From contig NZ_WEIC01000001.1 of NCBI RefSeq assembly GCF_009184395.1, positions 1,072,047 through 1,136,046 on the forward strand: a DNA stretch of 64,000 nt. Direction: 5' to 3'. This stretch comes from Amylibacter sp. SFDW26 (GTDB taxonomy: Bacteria > Pseudomonadota > Alphaproteobacteria > Rhodobacterales > Rhodobacteraceae). The position numbers and the translations under genes are program-made. Positions 9,293 through 18,319 of the stretch are shown piece by piece. Under the pieces are notes generated by a model, which worked only from the letters and a program-made list of their open reading frames with translations, did no database searches and was not told the DNA's origin. The stretch's first letter is position 1. Every line of letters starts with the position of its first letter.

Positions 9293-10189
9293 ATGTCTGA
9301 AGCAGAAAAGTCAGCAGAAATAGAAGACGTATTGTCATCCATTCGTCGTTTGGTCGCTGACGGACCGCGCGTTGAAGGAAATAAACCGCAAGCCATAAAT
9401 CTGGCATCACCACGCATCGAACCACCATTAACGTCTCCAAAAGATATCGATGAAGCTATGGAAGAATTACAGGTTACAGAAGATATCACTCCTGAAGTGA
9501 AAAGTTTTGTGCCAGAAGAAGATATTCTGGTCACGACTAAAGATACGATAACCCCGCTTCCTGAAGTCAAAGAAACCGCTGCTGATGGCCCTATTACATT
9601 TGTACAAGCTATAAATGCATCCATTGCAGAAATAGCCAAAGGGCAAGACAACACGCAAAAAGATATTGAACCTGTTGCAGAAGAAATCTCTGATCTGGCA
9701 GAAACTGTAATAGAAGAAACAACCACTTTGACCGATGACGCTGATGAAGAAGCGCGTACAGCACATGTTAATGCTTTCTTGGCGAATGAAACATCTATGC
9801 CTTCAGAAATCGATGCACCAAAAACTGAGAAAACTGAACCTTTTGTATTGCGTGCAGAAATGGCTGCAACTCCTGAAGCAGAAGGACCTGTGGAAGAACT
9901 CGCAGATATAGAAGACGATATAGAAGAAGATACCTTCGAGTATACGTCAGGGGACGACACAGAAGAACTTGAGTTAGAAGACGATATAGAAGATGACGAT
10001 CTCGAAACTGCCGCCGAAGCAGAGCCAAAAGGTGATGCCTTTATCGATGAAGAAACGTTAAGGGAGATCGTCAGCGAATTGGTACGTTCAGAACTACAAG
10101 GTGATCTTGGTGATCGTATAACGCGCAATGTGCGCAAACTTGTACGCCGGGAAATTCATCACGCATTAGCTTCGCGTGAAATTCCATAA
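9293..10189 (+). CDS. popZ: PopZ-like polar organising protein (DUF2497)
   Basis: A 298-residue protein with the three-part build of PopZ. A short N-terminal helix (EIEDVLSSIRRLVADG, about residues 7-22) matches the PopZ client-binding segment. A long acidic linker rich in Glu, Asp, Pro and Thr (about 25-245) is predicted to be disordered. A C-terminal helical oligomerisation region follows (LREIVSELVRSELQ... about 258-298). In Caulobacter PopZ forms polymeric hubs at the poles that tether the ParB-bound origin. The linker here is longer than in Caulobacter PopZ (177 residues in all). The gene follows tolC by 162 bp, as in other alphaproteobacteria, but the usual downstream valS is not there. 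It converges on cobQ with 2 bp between stop codons. Confidence 0.8.
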   Translation: MSEAEKSAEIEDVLSSIRRLVADGPRVEGNKPQAINLASPRIEPPLTSPKDIDEAMEELQVTEDITPEVKSFVPEEDILVTTKDTITPLPEVKETAADGPITFVQAINASIAEIAKGQDNTQKDIEPVAEEISDLAETVIEETTTLTDDADEEARTAHVNAFLANETSMPSEIDAPKTEKTEPFVLRAEMAATPEAEGPVEELADIEDDIEEDTFEYTSGDDTEELELEDDIEDDDLETAAEAEPKGDAFIDEETLREIVSELVRSELQGDLGDRITRNVRKLVRREIHHALASREIP

Positions 10190-10191
10190 TT

Positions 10192-11640
10192 TTATTTTGC
10201 CAATGAAAAAAGCATATTAAGATCTAAATGGGTCTCGATATGGTCTGCCAAATCATCCAACACTTGATCCACTTGGGCATCGTAGTTGAATACAGCCGCT
10301 TGCGCACCCAAGCTCCTTAAAAAAGCTGCGCGAAATGTATCCGCTGTGAAAAGCCCATGGATATAGCATCCCATTATACGCCCATTTGGCGAAGCTGCCC
10401 CTTCTGATTTACCACCAAAATCCAACCAAGATCGCTTGCAATCTGGCCCATCGGTTTTGCCAATATGAATTTCATATCCTCGAACCTTATCGCCTGTTGG
10501 CGTATATGTTCCTGAAACTTCTGCTAAACGTTTTTCAGGATGCATAGTGGTCGTAACATCTAGCAACCCTAGACCTTTATAGCTGCCCGCTGCTCCTTCA
10601 ATCCCTTCTGGATCGTGAATATTTGCGCCCAGCATTTGATATCCGCCACAAATCCCCAACACATACCCCCCACGGCGTACATGCGCTGCAAGATCAATAT
10701 CCCAACCTTGCGCACGAAAGAATGCTAAATCACCAGTCGTTGACTTTGACCCAGGGATCAAAACCATATCCGCATCCAATGGCAATGGCTGCCCCGCTGG
10801 GATCATTTGAACAGAAACATTCGGATCTAACCCTAAAGGGTCTAAATCATCAAAATTAGCAATCCGAGACAATTGTGGAACCGCAATTTTAAAACCAGTT
10901 CCTTTAGCAGTCTTCATAATATCTGCCGCATCCTCTGCGGGTAACTTTGATGCATCTGCAAACCAAGGTAACACACCGATACTAGCCCAACCAGTACGGT
11001 CGACAATCTCAGAGAGCCCCTCATCAAACAAACTAACGTCGCCACGAAACTTATTGATAGAAAAAGCTTTTATACGATCACGATCTGTATTCGGTAAGAT
11101 GACATGTGTACCCACGATCTGTGCAATCACACCACCCCTATCAATATCGCCCACCAAGATCACCGGCACATCTGCCGCTTCAGCAAAGCCCATATTTGCA
11201 ATATCACCCTTGCGCAAATTCGTTTCCGCAGGACTACCTGCACCCTCGACAACCACCAAATCCACATCTTGACCTAAGCGGTTAAAGCTTTCCAAAACCG
11301 CCGTCATTAAGGTTGGTTTTAATTTCGCATAATCCCGCGCCTTTGCTGTGGTGAGTCGTTTTCCCTGTACAATAACCTGCGCCCCAATATCCGTTTCAGG
11401 TTTCAGCAAGACAGGGTTCATATCCGTTATAGCAGGCACACCACATGCCATAGCTTGCAATGCTTGCGCTCGCCCTATTTCACCGCCATCCGCAGTGACA
11501 GCTGCGTTGTTCGACATATTCTGCGGCTTAAACGGACGCACCTTTAGGCCGCGCTTTACAGCTGCGCGGCATATCCCTGCCACCACCATCGATTTACCCA
11601 CATTTGATCCTGCGCCTTGGATCATGATGGACTTTGCCAT
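10192..11640 (-). CDS. cobQ: Cobyric acid synthase
   Basis: Glutamine-dependent amidotransferase that amidates four carboxylates of adenosylcobyrinic acid a,c-diamide in cobalamin synthesis. The start [17 protein letters not shown] at 11640 is preferred over an upstream in-frame start at 11727 because the P-loop normally begins within ten residues of the N-terminus. An N-terminal dethiobiotin-synthetase-like ATPase domain (about 1-230, with KPQNMSNNA) and a C-terminal class I glutamine amidotransferase domain (nucleophile Cys in [10 protein letters not shown], about residue 335) are both present. At 482 residues the length is normal. It is divergent from the membrane-protein gene at 11682 with only 41 bp between them. 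Confidence 0.96.
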   Translation of the reverse strand: MAKSIMIQGAGSNVGKSMVVAGICRAAVKRGLKVRPFKPQNMSNNAAVTADGGEIGRAQALQAMACGVPAITDMNPVLLKPETDIGAQVIVQGKRLTTAKARDYAKLKPTLMTAVLESFNRLGQDVDLVVVEGAGSPAETNLRKGDIANMGFAEAADVPVILVGDIDRGGVIAQIVGTHVILPNTDRDRIKAFSINKFRGDVSLFDEGLSEIVDRTGWASIGVLPWFADASKLPAEDAADIMKTAKGTGFKIAVPQLSRIANFDDLDPLGLDPNVSVQMIPAGQPLPLDADMVLIPGSKSTTGDLAFFRAQGWDIDLAAHVRRGGYVLGICGGYQMLGANIHDPEGIEGAAGSYKGLGLLDVTTTMHPEKRLAEVSGTYTPTGDKVRGYEIHIGKTDGPDCKRSWLDFGGKSEGAASPNGRIMGCYIHGLFTADTFRAAFLRSLGAQAAVFNYDAQVDQVLDDLADHIETHLDLNMLFSLAK

Positions 11641-11681
11641 GTTACGTCCTATAGTTATTGTTAAACCAGTGGGAAAAGGTA

Positions 11682-12251
11682 ATGAACACCCCTGCCCATC
11701 TCTTGTTCGCCGCTGGCGTCTTTGCAAAACCAGATAGCCCTAAAATAACCACGGCTGCAATGATCGGTGGGCTTCTTCCCGACCTTTCTTTGTACATAAT
11801 GGCCAGTTACAGCATATTAATCCTTGGTAACAACCCAACGTATGTCTTTGATGTGCAATATTTCTCGCCGCTCTGGCAACAAACCTTTGCCGTAGACAAT
11901 TCATTCGTCTTATGGGGGATAATCTTTGCCACTGCCATATGGGTGAACAAAAAATGGCTTATGGCTCTGTCTGGCGCTGCATTACTTCATGTGGCTTTCG
12001 ACTTTCCACTACATCACGATGACGCCCGTCAACACTTCTGGCCCGTAACCGATTGGGTTTTTTACAGCCCCTATAGCTATTGGGACAGCAATCATCATGG
12101 CGGTATTATTTCGACAATAGAACAGATATTAGTGGTCAGCGCTTGGATATTGTTGTGGCGCCGTTTCAAATCCATCAAAATGCGCGCACTTTTCACAGCT
12201 ATTGCGTTAATGCAAACCACATCATCCGCTATATTTAGCCTGATGTTCTAA
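11682..12251 (+). CDS. Multi-spanning membrane protein next to cobQ (YdjM-like hydrolase family)
   Basis: A 189-residue inner membrane protein. The start [12 protein letters not shown] is chosen for its Shine-Dalgarno (GGGAAAAGGTA) and because NTPAHLLF is the family N-terminus. Four to five hydrophobic helices are visible, and polar histidine and aspartate residues ([33 protein letters not shown]) suggest a metal-dependent hydrolase of the YdjM/LexA-regulated membrane type. Rhodobacterales genomes often carry this gene beside cobQ, and it is sometimes mislabelled as a cobalamin protein because of that. The catalytic role is inferred from the His/Asp pattern only. Confidence 0.75.
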   Translation: MNTPAHLLFAAGVFAKPDSPKITTAAMIGGLLPDLSLYIMASYSILILGNNPTYVFDVQYFSPLWQQTFAVDNSFVLWGIIFATAIWVNKKWLMALSGAALLHVAFDFPLHHDDARQHFWPVTDWVFYSPYSYWDSNHHGGIISTIEQILVVSAWILLWRRFKSIKMRALFTAIALMQTTSSAIFSLMF

Positions 12252-12457
12252 TCATCATGAACCATCTAGATATATGATTTTTTAATCCGCTTTTTAGATG
12301 GTTCTTTCATCTACCCAACACTCAATTATCGTTATCGCCATTAAACGCAACTTGCTACGTTCGTTCGGGTCTCTGAATGCAAAATTGAAATTTCAACCAA
12401 AAAATGCTATGCTATAACTATATGCAACCTAAGACCCGCTCATGGAAGGACTTGAAA

Positions 12458-12610
12458 ATGAAAGTAAAATCTAAATCACTTCGACGTTTAAAGTTAAAAC
12501 GTAAAATTCTAACTAAGAAAATTGTTGGTGAGATCAAAACGGCTCGGCAAAAAGTTGGCTGGTTCTTTCTGTTTATTCTTTCAGCATTCGCTATAGCTAT
12601 TGCTGTATAA
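12458..12610 (+). CDS. Small basic single-span membrane protein, hypothetical
   Basis: A 50-residue product with a strongly basic N-terminus (MKVKSKSLRRLKLKRK) and one C-terminal hydrophobic segment (WFFLFILSAFAIAIAV, about residues 34-50). The start at 12458 is preferred over 12404 because GGAAGGAC lies at good spacing before it. The charge distribution predicts an N-in, C-out topology. It stands alone in an otherwise gene-poor stretch and no family is recognised. It could be a regulatory membrane peptide, or it may not be translated. Confidence 0.45.
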   Translation: MKVKSKSLRRLKLKRKILTKKIVGEIKTARQKVGWFFLFILSAFAIAIAV

Positions 12611-12983
12611 TGGGCAGATTTTCATAACATCGCAGTCTTCTCTAACGTTCTATCACCGAACCGTTAGACGGTAACTGTTGAAGTCAATCTTACCGACCAT
12701 TACAAAGATACAGATTAAAAACATAGCCAGACCACCCCATACTCTCCGTACGTTTAGATATGGGTTTGAGTTTAGCGCGCGTTGATACGGACTTTTCCTG
12801 CAAGGGCGGAGTAACCACCCGCCCTACACCAGCCAATTAAGCCCAATATCAATTAGGGTAATCAAACCAGAAAGTTTCGACTTAAACGGATATAATCTTT
12901 TCACACCCTATGCATTTTAAGCAGTCAAATAGTGGAGAAATTTTTATATCATAATGAGCCAAACATCGATGAAGGGATTAACC
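12611..12983. other. Gene-free stretch with potential RNA structure
   Basis: No convincing ORF lies here. Inverted repeats are seen at 12803-12809 with 12819-12825 (AGGGCGG/CCGCCCT), 12736-12741 with 12759-12764 (CCCATA/TATGGG) and 12746-12750 with 12786-12790 (CCGTA/TACGG). The last two pairings cross, so they would form a pseudoknot if both are real. On the minus strand a frame across 12770-12835 encodes about 20 residues (including GYSALAGKVR) and then stops. The stretch could be a structured RNA, a gene remnant, or chance. Confidence 0.3.
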
Positions 12984-13220
12984 ATGACAGGTAAGGTAAT
13001 TGATAATGTTATAACTCTTGAGCTATCTGAACTGGAAGCATCAACCATTATTGCAGCATTAGAAATGTCTGGACACGTTGTCGCTGAGAAGCTTGCCACA
13101 CGCTATAGCGATCGAAACACAATAGCATTAAGTCTCGTTTCAAATATTATTAAGAAAATACATACCGCAGACCATAATGAGAAGATCGCATACATTCCCG
13201 ATGCACTAGAGTCTGAATAG
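12984..13220 (+). CDS. Hypothetical protein, 78 residues
   Basis: A small cytoplasmic protein with no recognised domain. The start MTGKVIDNVITLELSE is chosen because AAGGGATTAACC supplies a Shine-Dalgarno; in-frame ATGs at 12954 and 12969 are alternatives with poorer spacing. The predicted structure is a short strand, then two helices (LEASTIIAALEMSGHVVAEKLATR and TIALSLVSNIIKKIHTA). There is no cysteine and no membrane segment. It lies between the gene-free stretch and the tRNA-Cys gene and is probably expressed on its own. Confidence 0.5.
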   Translation: MTGKVIDNVITLELSELEASTIIAALEMSGHVVAEKLATRYSDRNTIALSLVSNIIKKIHTADHNEKIAYIPDALESE

Positions 13221-13434
13221 ATTTAAGTGAATTTAAAACCACCGCTGATTGAAAACTCTACACATTTTTATGATACATCTCGTATTCGTATTTTATACAT
13301 GGCTTTCTTCGGAATGAAGCGAATTATACTGGCAAACCCATACTAGAACACGCCTTGAGAACGAATGGCATAAAGAACAGAACAACAACAAAATATGAAA
13401 TTGATACCCAGTGTGATACTCTTGAATTTCCCTA
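13221..13434. other. Intergenic stretch, nothing recognised
   Basis: AT-rich sequence between the 78-residue ORF and the tRNA-Cys promoter. No ORF with a ribosome-binding site, terminator or clear repeat was found. Confidence 0.5.
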
Positions 13435-13463
13435 TTGACGCTCACCATCACCCCAATTAATAA
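13435..13463 (+). promoter_or_regulatory. Sigma-70-type promoter of tRNA-Cys
   Basis: TTGACG at 13435-13440 and TAATAA at 13458-13463 are separated by exactly 17 bp. Transcription would begin near 13470, about 29 nt before the mature tRNA 5' end. Confidence 0.7.
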
Positions 13464-13498
13464 ACGCCCAATAGTTACAACCACTTACTATTACCGGC

Positions 13499-13572
13499 GG
13501 CGAGTTGGCGGAGTGGTGACGCAGCGGATTGCAAATCCGTGTACACGAGTTCGATTCTCGTACTCGCCTCCA
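13499..13572 (+). tRNA. tRNA-Cys (GCA)
   Basis: A 74-nt cloverleaf. Acceptor arms are GGCGAGT (13499-13505) and ACTCGCC (13562-13568), followed by discriminator U and an encoded CCA at 13570-13572. The anticodon loop TTGCAAA places GCA in the anticodon, closed by GCGGA/TCCGT (one G-U pair). The T arm is ACGAG-TTCGATT-CTCGT. Discriminator U73 is the cysteine identity base. Confidence 0.96.
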
Positions 13573-13653
13573 TAAATATACGGCTTGCGGTACAAAGAAC
13601 TTGTTCGTAACGTCCATATCAGAACCTATTAATTATCTGAAAAGCACTCCGAT

Positions 13654-15018
13654 ATGCTTGACCAAGACCTGACTGAAGGCCCGATTTCAAGCCACTTTCG
13701 AACGTTAGCGATTCCAGCCGCGATGGGAATGCTATTCTCAACCCTTTATAATGTGGTTGATGTGTACTTTGCGGGCCAACTTTCAACAGATGCCCAAGCA
13801 GGTTTAGCAATCGGGTTCCAAGCATTTTTCATCATGATGGCAGTGGGTTTTGGCACAGGCTCCGCGATGAGTGCCCTTGTCGGCAATGCGCGCGGTAAAA
13901 AGAACGATGATCTGGCGCGTCAAACCGCAATGCAAGGGTTGTCATTCGCCATAGCGGCAACATTGATCCTTATAGTATTGGGTTTTGTAGCGGGGCCATA
14001 TCTGATCGCATTCGTGTCCGAACCTGGCGCTTATCGTGATGCCGCAAACGGTTACTTCTATTGGCTCTTGGCCTCACTGCCTGGTTTCTTGCTTGCCTAT
14101 GCAGCCAACGGAATCTTGCAAGCACACGGCAACAGCGTCACAATGCAACGCGCGATGATGGCAGCATTCTTTGCCAATATAATTCTAAACCCTTTATTCA
14201 TCTACGGCATCCCGGGGGTGATTTCTGGATTAGGCTTTAATGGCATCGCCCTAGCAACAGTTGTATCCCAAACAGGCGTGATGATATTCGTGCTGCGCGC
14301 TGTGTTGAACCTGCGTGTTATCAAAGGTGCAAATGCATCTGAACTGTCCCCAAACATCAAATCATACCGTGAAATTTTCGGACAGATGCTGCCCACTACA
14401 ACGGCATTCATGGTCATGTTTATCTCTGGCTTTGTCATACAATATGCACTTAAAGGATTTGGTGGGCATGCGATTGCTGCATATGGCATCGCCCTTAGGA
14501 TTGAACAAATCCTTCTCTTACCAGTTCTCGGCATGACAGGGGCACTCTTACCAATTGCAGCCCAGAACTTTGGTGCAGAAAACTATGACCGCGTACGCGA
14601 AGCGCTATGGTTTTGTTGGAAACTCGGTTTCATCATGACAATCAGCGCCGCCCCAATCCTGTGGTTCGGCGGCGCATTCGCGATGTCGTTCTTCACGGAC
14701 AATCAAGCCGTTATCGACGTCGGACAAAGCTATCTGCGCGTCGATAGCTTCTTATTCATCCTGTATATGATGTTGTTCTCGATCAATTCATTCCTACAAG
14801 CCCTTAAACGCCCTGTCTGGACCTTGTGGATATCGGTATACCGCCAAGGTTTCGGTATAGCTTTCTTTGTCTGGCTCTTGGTCGGTGTGTACGGCATGGA
14901 CGTCTGGGGCGTTTGGTTGGGCATTGCTATCGCAGTCAGCACTGGGTGGATCATGGCATTGTTCATTACATCCCGAATTGCCAAACAGGAAATAAATGGA
15001 CTTCACCAAGCATCATAA
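13654..15018 (+). CDS. MATE-family efflux transporter
   Basis: A 454-residue cation-coupled multidrug exporter of the inner membrane. Twelve hydrophobic segments in two similar halves are visible, beginning with a cytoplasmic N-terminus (LTEGPISSHFRTLAIPAAMG). The family motif NVVDVYFAGQLS in helix 1-2 and the polar pattern of helix 7 (GFGGHAIAAYGIALRIEQ) are typical of the NorM/DinF superfamily. It follows tRNA-Cys and precedes an SCP2 gene by 81 bp on the same strand. Natural substrates are not predictable. Confidence 0.92.
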   Translation: MLDQDLTEGPISSHFRTLAIPAAMGMLFSTLYNVVDVYFAGQLSTDAQAGLAIGFQAFFIMMAVGFGTGSAMSALVGNARGKKNDDLARQTAMQGLSFAIAATLILIVLGFVAGPYLIAFVSEPGAYRDAANGYFYWLLASLPGFLLAYAANGILQAHGNSVTMQRAMMAAFFANIILNPLFIYGIPGVISGLGFNGIALATVVSQTGVMIFVLRAVLNLRVIKGANASELSPNIKSYREIFGQMLPTTTAFMVMFISGFVIQYALKGFGGHAIAAYGIALRIEQILLLPVLGMTGALLPIAAQNFGAENYDRVREALWFCWKLGFIMTISAAPILWFGGAFAMSFFTDNQAVIDVGQSYLRVDSFLFILYMMLFSINSFLQALKRPVWTLWISVYRQGFGIAFFVWLLVGVYGMDVWGVWLGIAIAVSTGWIMALFITSRIAKQEINGLHQAS

Positions 15019-15099
15019 CAAAATGCCGTAACGTCTTGATTGCTATAGATTGCTTGCTGTTTGATAAAACCAGCACACGCAAATACGAGGCCATATAAT

Positions 15100-15390
15100 A
15101 TGAACACTGTCGTCGCTGAATTTATCGAACATCTGACACCAAAGGTAAAAGACACCATTGTAGGTACAGCAAAACTGGTCATCAAAGACGAAGGCACGTT
15201 GATGTTAGATGCAACAGGTGCGCGTGTTGGGGATGAAGATGTTGACGTGACATTGATTTCATCAGAAGCCGTGTTCAAAGCCATTCTTGATGGGTCTCAA
15301 AACCCTGCAATGGCGTTTATGACAGGCAAGCTAAAGGTCGATGGCAGTGCCACGCGTGCGCTTAAAGTTAGCGAAATTCTGACCAGCTGA
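15100..15390 (+). CDS. SCP2 sterol-binding-domain protein (copy 1)
   Basis: A 96-residue stand-alone SCP2 domain, a lipid- or acyl-binding fold. Features shared with the copy at 22659 include the strand 'G.LM.DATGARVGDEDVDVTL', then 'ILDGSQNPAMAFMTGKLKVDGS' and the closing helix 'ALKVSEILTS'. The start MNTVVAEFIEHL at 15100 replaces a longer frame that opens at a TTG. It lies 81 bp after the MATE gene and converges on cobT with a 1-bp gap between stops. Bacterial SCP2 proteins of this type are thought to carry hydrophobic ligands; the ligand is unknown. Confidence 0.85.
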   Translation: MNTVVAEFIEHLTPKVKDTIVGTAKLVIKDEGTLMLDATGARVGDEDVDVTLISSEAVFKAILDGSQNPAMAFMTGKLKVDGSATRALKVSEILTS

Positions 15391-15391
15391 T

Positions 15392-16408
15392 CTAAGTGTC
15401 AGAAACACCTGCTTCGGCAAAGGTTGCCATCCCAGAATGGCAGGCAACAGCCCCTTGTAATACACCCAAAGCCAAAGCCCCGCCTGATCCTTCGCCCAAA
15501 CGCAGGCCTAGGGATAATAACGGTGTCTTGCCAAGATTTCCCAAGATCACAGCATGTGCGCCCTCAGCGGATAAATGTCCTGCAACTGTGTGATCTAGTG
15601 CACCATCAACGGCGGCAGCTAAACAAGATGCTGCAGCAGAACAAATAAAGCCGTCTAAAATTACAGGAATAGATTTTGCCCGCGCACTTGCGATGGCACC
15701 AACCATTCCGGCCAACTCGCGACCGCCTAAACACCGCAATGCCTCTAAACCATTCCCAACAGCCGTGGGGTTCGCAGCTATACCTTGAGCAACAACACGC
15801 GCCTTTAGGGCCAAACCTTCATCGGTTACGCCCGTTCCACGCCCCACCCAATCGGCGGCATCGCCACCAAACAACGCACAAGCAATCGCAGCGCCAGACG
15901 TCGTATTGCCAATGCCCATTTCCCCTGCAACCAAAACATCCGTCTGTGCATCCACAGCGTTCCAACCTGTTTGCAATGCAGTAATAACTTCATCTTCGCT
16001 CATTGCTGGCCCAGAAGTAAAATCCGCCGTTGGGCGATCCAATTCCAAAGCATGCACATCCAATTTAGCACCATATGTCTTGCACAATTGATTGATCGCA
16101 GCACCACCATGTTGAAAGTTCAACACCATTTGCTCCGTCACCTCTGGTGGAAAAGCAGAAACACCTTGTGCTGCAACGCCGTGATTTCCTGCGAAAACAA
16201 CAACTTGAGGGTTTGTCCCAACTGGGACATCATCCCCACGCCAACTGGCATACCAAATGGCCAAATCCTCCAAACGCCCCAAAGCTCCAGGAGGTTTCGT
16301 CAGCTGTTCATTGCGATCTTGGGCACCAGCAAAGGCCTTTGCGTCAGCTTCTGGCATCACTTCTAAAACGGATTGAAACTCAGCTAAGGTCGTAAAAGTC
16401 GCGTTCAT
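15392..16408 (-). CDS. cobT: Nicotinate-nucleotide--dimethylbenzimidazole phosphoribosyltransferase
   Basis: Activates the lower ligand of cobalamin by making alpha-ribazole phosphate from DMB and NaMN. The start [13 protein letters not shown] at 16408 is selected because the 33 upstream codons from 16507 overlap the divergent cobV and are not family-like. Substrate motifs are present: [14 protein letters not shown] near the N-terminus, [12 protein letters not shown]-type loop ([12 protein letters not shown], about 175), and the catalytic glutamate region [13 protein letters not shown] near residue 315. At 338 residues the size is normal. It is divergent from cobV with 86 bp between starts, so one intergenic region can control both steps of nucleotide-loop assembly. 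I see no cobalamin riboswitch there; the space is too small. Confidence 0.96.
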   Translation of the reverse strand: MNATFTTLAEFQSVLEVMPEADAKAFAGAQDRNEQLTKPPGALGRLEDLAIWYASWRGDDVPVGTNPQVVVFAGNHGVAAQGVSAFPPEVTEQMVLNFQHGGAAINQLCKTYGAKLDVHALELDRPTADFTSGPAMSEDEVITALQTGWNAVDAQTDVLVAGEMGIGNTTSGAAIACALFGGDAADWVGRGTGVTDEGLALKARVVAQGIAANPTAVGNGLEALRCLGGRELAGMVGAIASARAKSIPVILDGFICSAAASCLAAAVDGALDHTVAGHLSAEGAHAVILGNLGKTPLLSLGLRLGEGSGGALALGVLQGAVACHSGMATFAEAGVSDT

Positions 16409-16494
16409 TAGAATCCGTCCATTTATCTTGTATTTTAACAGTTTTAGCTGCATTTTCACATTGCTGAAATAGCAATTGCGAAGGCCTCTTATAT

Positions 16495-17265
16495 ATGACC
16501 GACACATCCTCCCTAAAGCCCGCGCTGGTATCCGATATCCCAGCCGCCATCAGCTTGCTGACACGCCTGCCTGTGCCCGTTGATCACGACTTAACAGGCA
16601 AACGAGCAGCCTATGCGACATGGGCTTATCCATTGGTGGGTGCCATACTGGGATTACTCGCAGGTATTATCGGATGCTTACTCTATTGGTTCGGCGCGCC
16701 GTCAAATATCGCAGCACTCGTAGCACTTATAAGTCTGGTCATCTTTTCAGGCGGCCTACACGAAGACGGGTTAGCTGATTGCGCCGATGGCTTTGGTGGC
16801 GCTTATGAAAAAGACCGCCGCCTTGAAATCATGAAAGACAGCCGCATTGGTGCATTTGGGGCTATTGCATTGATCCTATTCCTATTGGGACGTGCGGGAA
16901 CCATGGGGACATTGATTGAAACTTCGTTCATCCCTGCTTTGATTGCTGTTGGCGCTGCCAGCCGTTTGCCAATGGTATTGGCCATGTATGCCATGCCAAA
17001 CGCACGCGGATCAGGTTTGGCATCCAGTGTCGGGAAACCGCCTGAAACATCCTTGATCATAGCAATCATCACAACATTACTATTCTGCTTTATAATGATC
17101 GGGTGGTCAGGGATATTCATCTTTGGTTGGGCAATGATTGCCGCCATCATCATGGGTATCATCGCACATCGTTCTATTGGCGGTTACACAGGTGACGTTT
17201 TAGGCGCGATACAACAATGCGCCGAACTCGCGGCATTAGCGGCAGCGGTGACTGCTTTAAGCTAG
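16495..17265 (+). CDS. cobV: Adenosylcobinamide-GDP ribazoletransferase
   Basis: Integral membrane enzyme (CobV/CobS) that joins alpha-ribazole to AdoCbi-GDP, completing adenosylcobalamin. 256 residues with about six hydrophobic segments. The signature [16 protein letters not shown] at about residues 84-99 carries the acidic metal-binding residues, followed by DSRIGAFGA. The C-terminal end overlaps the convergent NUDIX gene by 9 bp. It works directly after the product of the divergent cobT gene. The third nucleotide-loop enzyme, CobP/CobU, is not in the window. Confidence 0.95.
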   Translation: MTDTSSLKPALVSDIPAAISLLTRLPVPVDHDLTGKRAAYATWAYPLVGAILGLLAGIIGCLLYWFGAPSNIAALVALISLVIFSGGLHEDGLADCADGFGGAYEKDRRLEIMKDSRIGAFGAIALILFLLGRAGTMGTLIETSFIPALIAVGAASRLPMVLAMYAMPNARGSGLASSVGKPPETSLIIAIITTLLFCFIMIGWSGIFIFGWAMIAAIIMGIIAHRSIGGYTGDVLGAIQQCAELAALAAAVTALS

Positions 17266-17709
17266 ATTTTCGATAATATCGATCAGGTTTGCAGGAAAAA
17301 TACGGTCAGTTGTGATCTTCAGATCACTTAATGACCACCAACGCGCATCAACCAAAATACGCTTTTCTAAATCGGTCCAACGACTGTGATCAAAGACCTC
17401 GTCACCTGTTTCCACCAAGAAAAACCGTTCTTCTGCGTCCACAGGCACACCGTCAGGCATGATGAATTCTACATTATGGCGATGTAATTCTGGGCCAATC
17501 GGCAAATCCAGCCCCAACTCTTCGCCCAATTCCCGCTTTGCCGTTTCTTCAAAGCTTTCACCATCATCAACGCCGCCACCTGGAGTGGCCCAAAAAGTAT
17601 TCATGTCGCCATTTGGTAAACGGAATTGAAATTTGAACAGGAACACCAATCCAATTGGATCCCGCACAATCACCCGCGCTGATGGTCGTTTCTTCAACAT
17701 AATATCCAT
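17257..17709 (-). CDS. NUDIX hydrolase
   Basis: A 150-residue pyrophosphohydrolase. The NUDIX box is complete: GGGVDDGESFEETAKREL followed by GEELGL, at about residues 45-68, with the metal-binding REL-EE core. The N-terminus KKRPSARVIVRD and the C-terminal helix are ordinary. The first ATG (17709) lies beside the carD terminator and lacks a Shine-Dalgarno; an internal ATG at codon 4 is an equal candidate, so translation may be leaderless or weak. The 3' end overlaps cobV by 9 bp. Substrate cannot be assigned. Confidence 0.88.
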   Translation of the reverse strand: MDIMLKKRPSARVIVRDPIGLVFLFKFQFRLPNGDMNTFWATPGGGVDDGESFEETAKRELGEELGLDLPIGPELHRHNVEFIMPDGVPVDAEERFFLVETGDEVFDHSRWTDLEKRILVDARWWSLSDLKITTDRIFPANLIDIIENLA

Positions 17710-17710
17710 A

Positions 17711-17745
17711 AAAAAACCGCAGCAGGTTCGCCCTAACTGCGGTTT
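17711..17745 (-). terminator. Rho-independent terminator after carD
   Basis: AAACCGCA (17714-17721) pairs with TGCGGTTT (17738-17745). Read on the minus strand, the stem ends in a run of T residues (the A run at 17711-17716). It lies 20 bp after the carD stop codon and abuts the NUDIX start. Confidence 0.8.
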
Positions 17746-17765
17746 ATGCTTTTTATATCTCTGCG

Positions 17766-18287
17766 TTAAGCTGCCGCTACAACACGCGATAATAGAACTT
17801 CGCCGATTTCTTCTGTGGCGCGGCTTTCGTCTACATTGTTCACAACAGCCACTTCCCGCGTCAGACGCTCAAGAGCTGCTTCATACAACTGACGTTCTGA
17901 ATATGATTGCTCGCGTTGTTCGTCATTGCGGTGTAAATCGCGCACAACTTCTGCAATCGACAATAAATCGCCAGAGTTGATCTTGGCTTCGTATTCTTGG
18001 GCACGACGTGACCACATTGCGCGTTTCACACGTGCGCGGCCTTTTAGCGTTGTCATTGCTTTTGCCACCAATTCTGGTGTCGACAGGCTGCGTAAGCCTA
18101 CAGATTCGACTTTGGCTGTTGGCACGCGCAATGTCATTTTGTCTTTTTCAAAGTCGATAACGAAAAGCTCCAGTTTAACTTCCAAAACCTCTTGTTCTTC
18201 AACAGCAACGATTTTGCCAACACCATGTGAGGGGTACACAACATAGTCGTTCAAGCTGAACCCTGCGATTTTTTTTGCTTTAGCCAT
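17766..18287 (-). CDS. carD: CarD-family transcriptional regulator
   Basis: An RNA-polymerase-binding protein that stabilises open promoter complexes; in Rhodobacter and related bacteria CarD compensates for weak -10/-35 promoter features. The start MAKAKKIAGFSLNDYVVYPS at 18287 has AAGGAAG upstream and replaces a 16-codon-longer frame. The N-terminal Tudor-like RNA-polymerase interaction domain (DYVVYPSHGVGKIVAVEEQ, about 12-70) and the C-terminal helical DNA-binding domain (about 75-170) are both visible. At 173 residues the length is usual. It is the last gene of a minus-strand series with fdxA, the S4 protein and the helicase, but a terminator-like hairpin lies just before it. Confidence 0.93.
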   Translation of the reverse strand: MAKAKKIAGFSLNDYVVYPSHGVGKIVAVEEQEVLEVKLELFVIDFEKDKMTLRVPTAKVESVGLRSLSTPELVAKAMTTLKGRARVKRAMWSRRAQEYEAKINSGDLLSIAEVVRDLHRNDEQREQSYSERQLYEAALERLTREVAVVNNVDESRATEEIGEVLLSRVVAAA

Positions 18288-18305
18288 TTTAGTCTTCCTT
18301 ACTGC

Positions 18306-18319
18306 CGTATCCCGATACG
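18306..18319. repeat. Dyad CGTATC-CC-GATACG before carD
   Basis: Perfect 6-bp arms around CC, located 19-32 bp upstream of the carD start codon and directly beside the terminator hairpin at 18320-18347. Position and symmetry suggest an operator or a leader element. No known regulator's site is recognised. Confidence 0.4.

Noticed and set aside
9247-10137. Long serine-rich minus-strand frame opposite the PopZ-like gene
   Set aside because: It is the antisense shadow of an acidic Glu/Asp-rich coding sequence (GAA/GAT read backwards gives Ser codons). No ribosome-binding site or family features.
16409-16494. Cobalamin riboswitch between cobT and cobV
   Set aside because: Only 86 bp are available between two start codons; a B12 riboswitch needs roughly twice that, and no B12-box-like sequence is readable.
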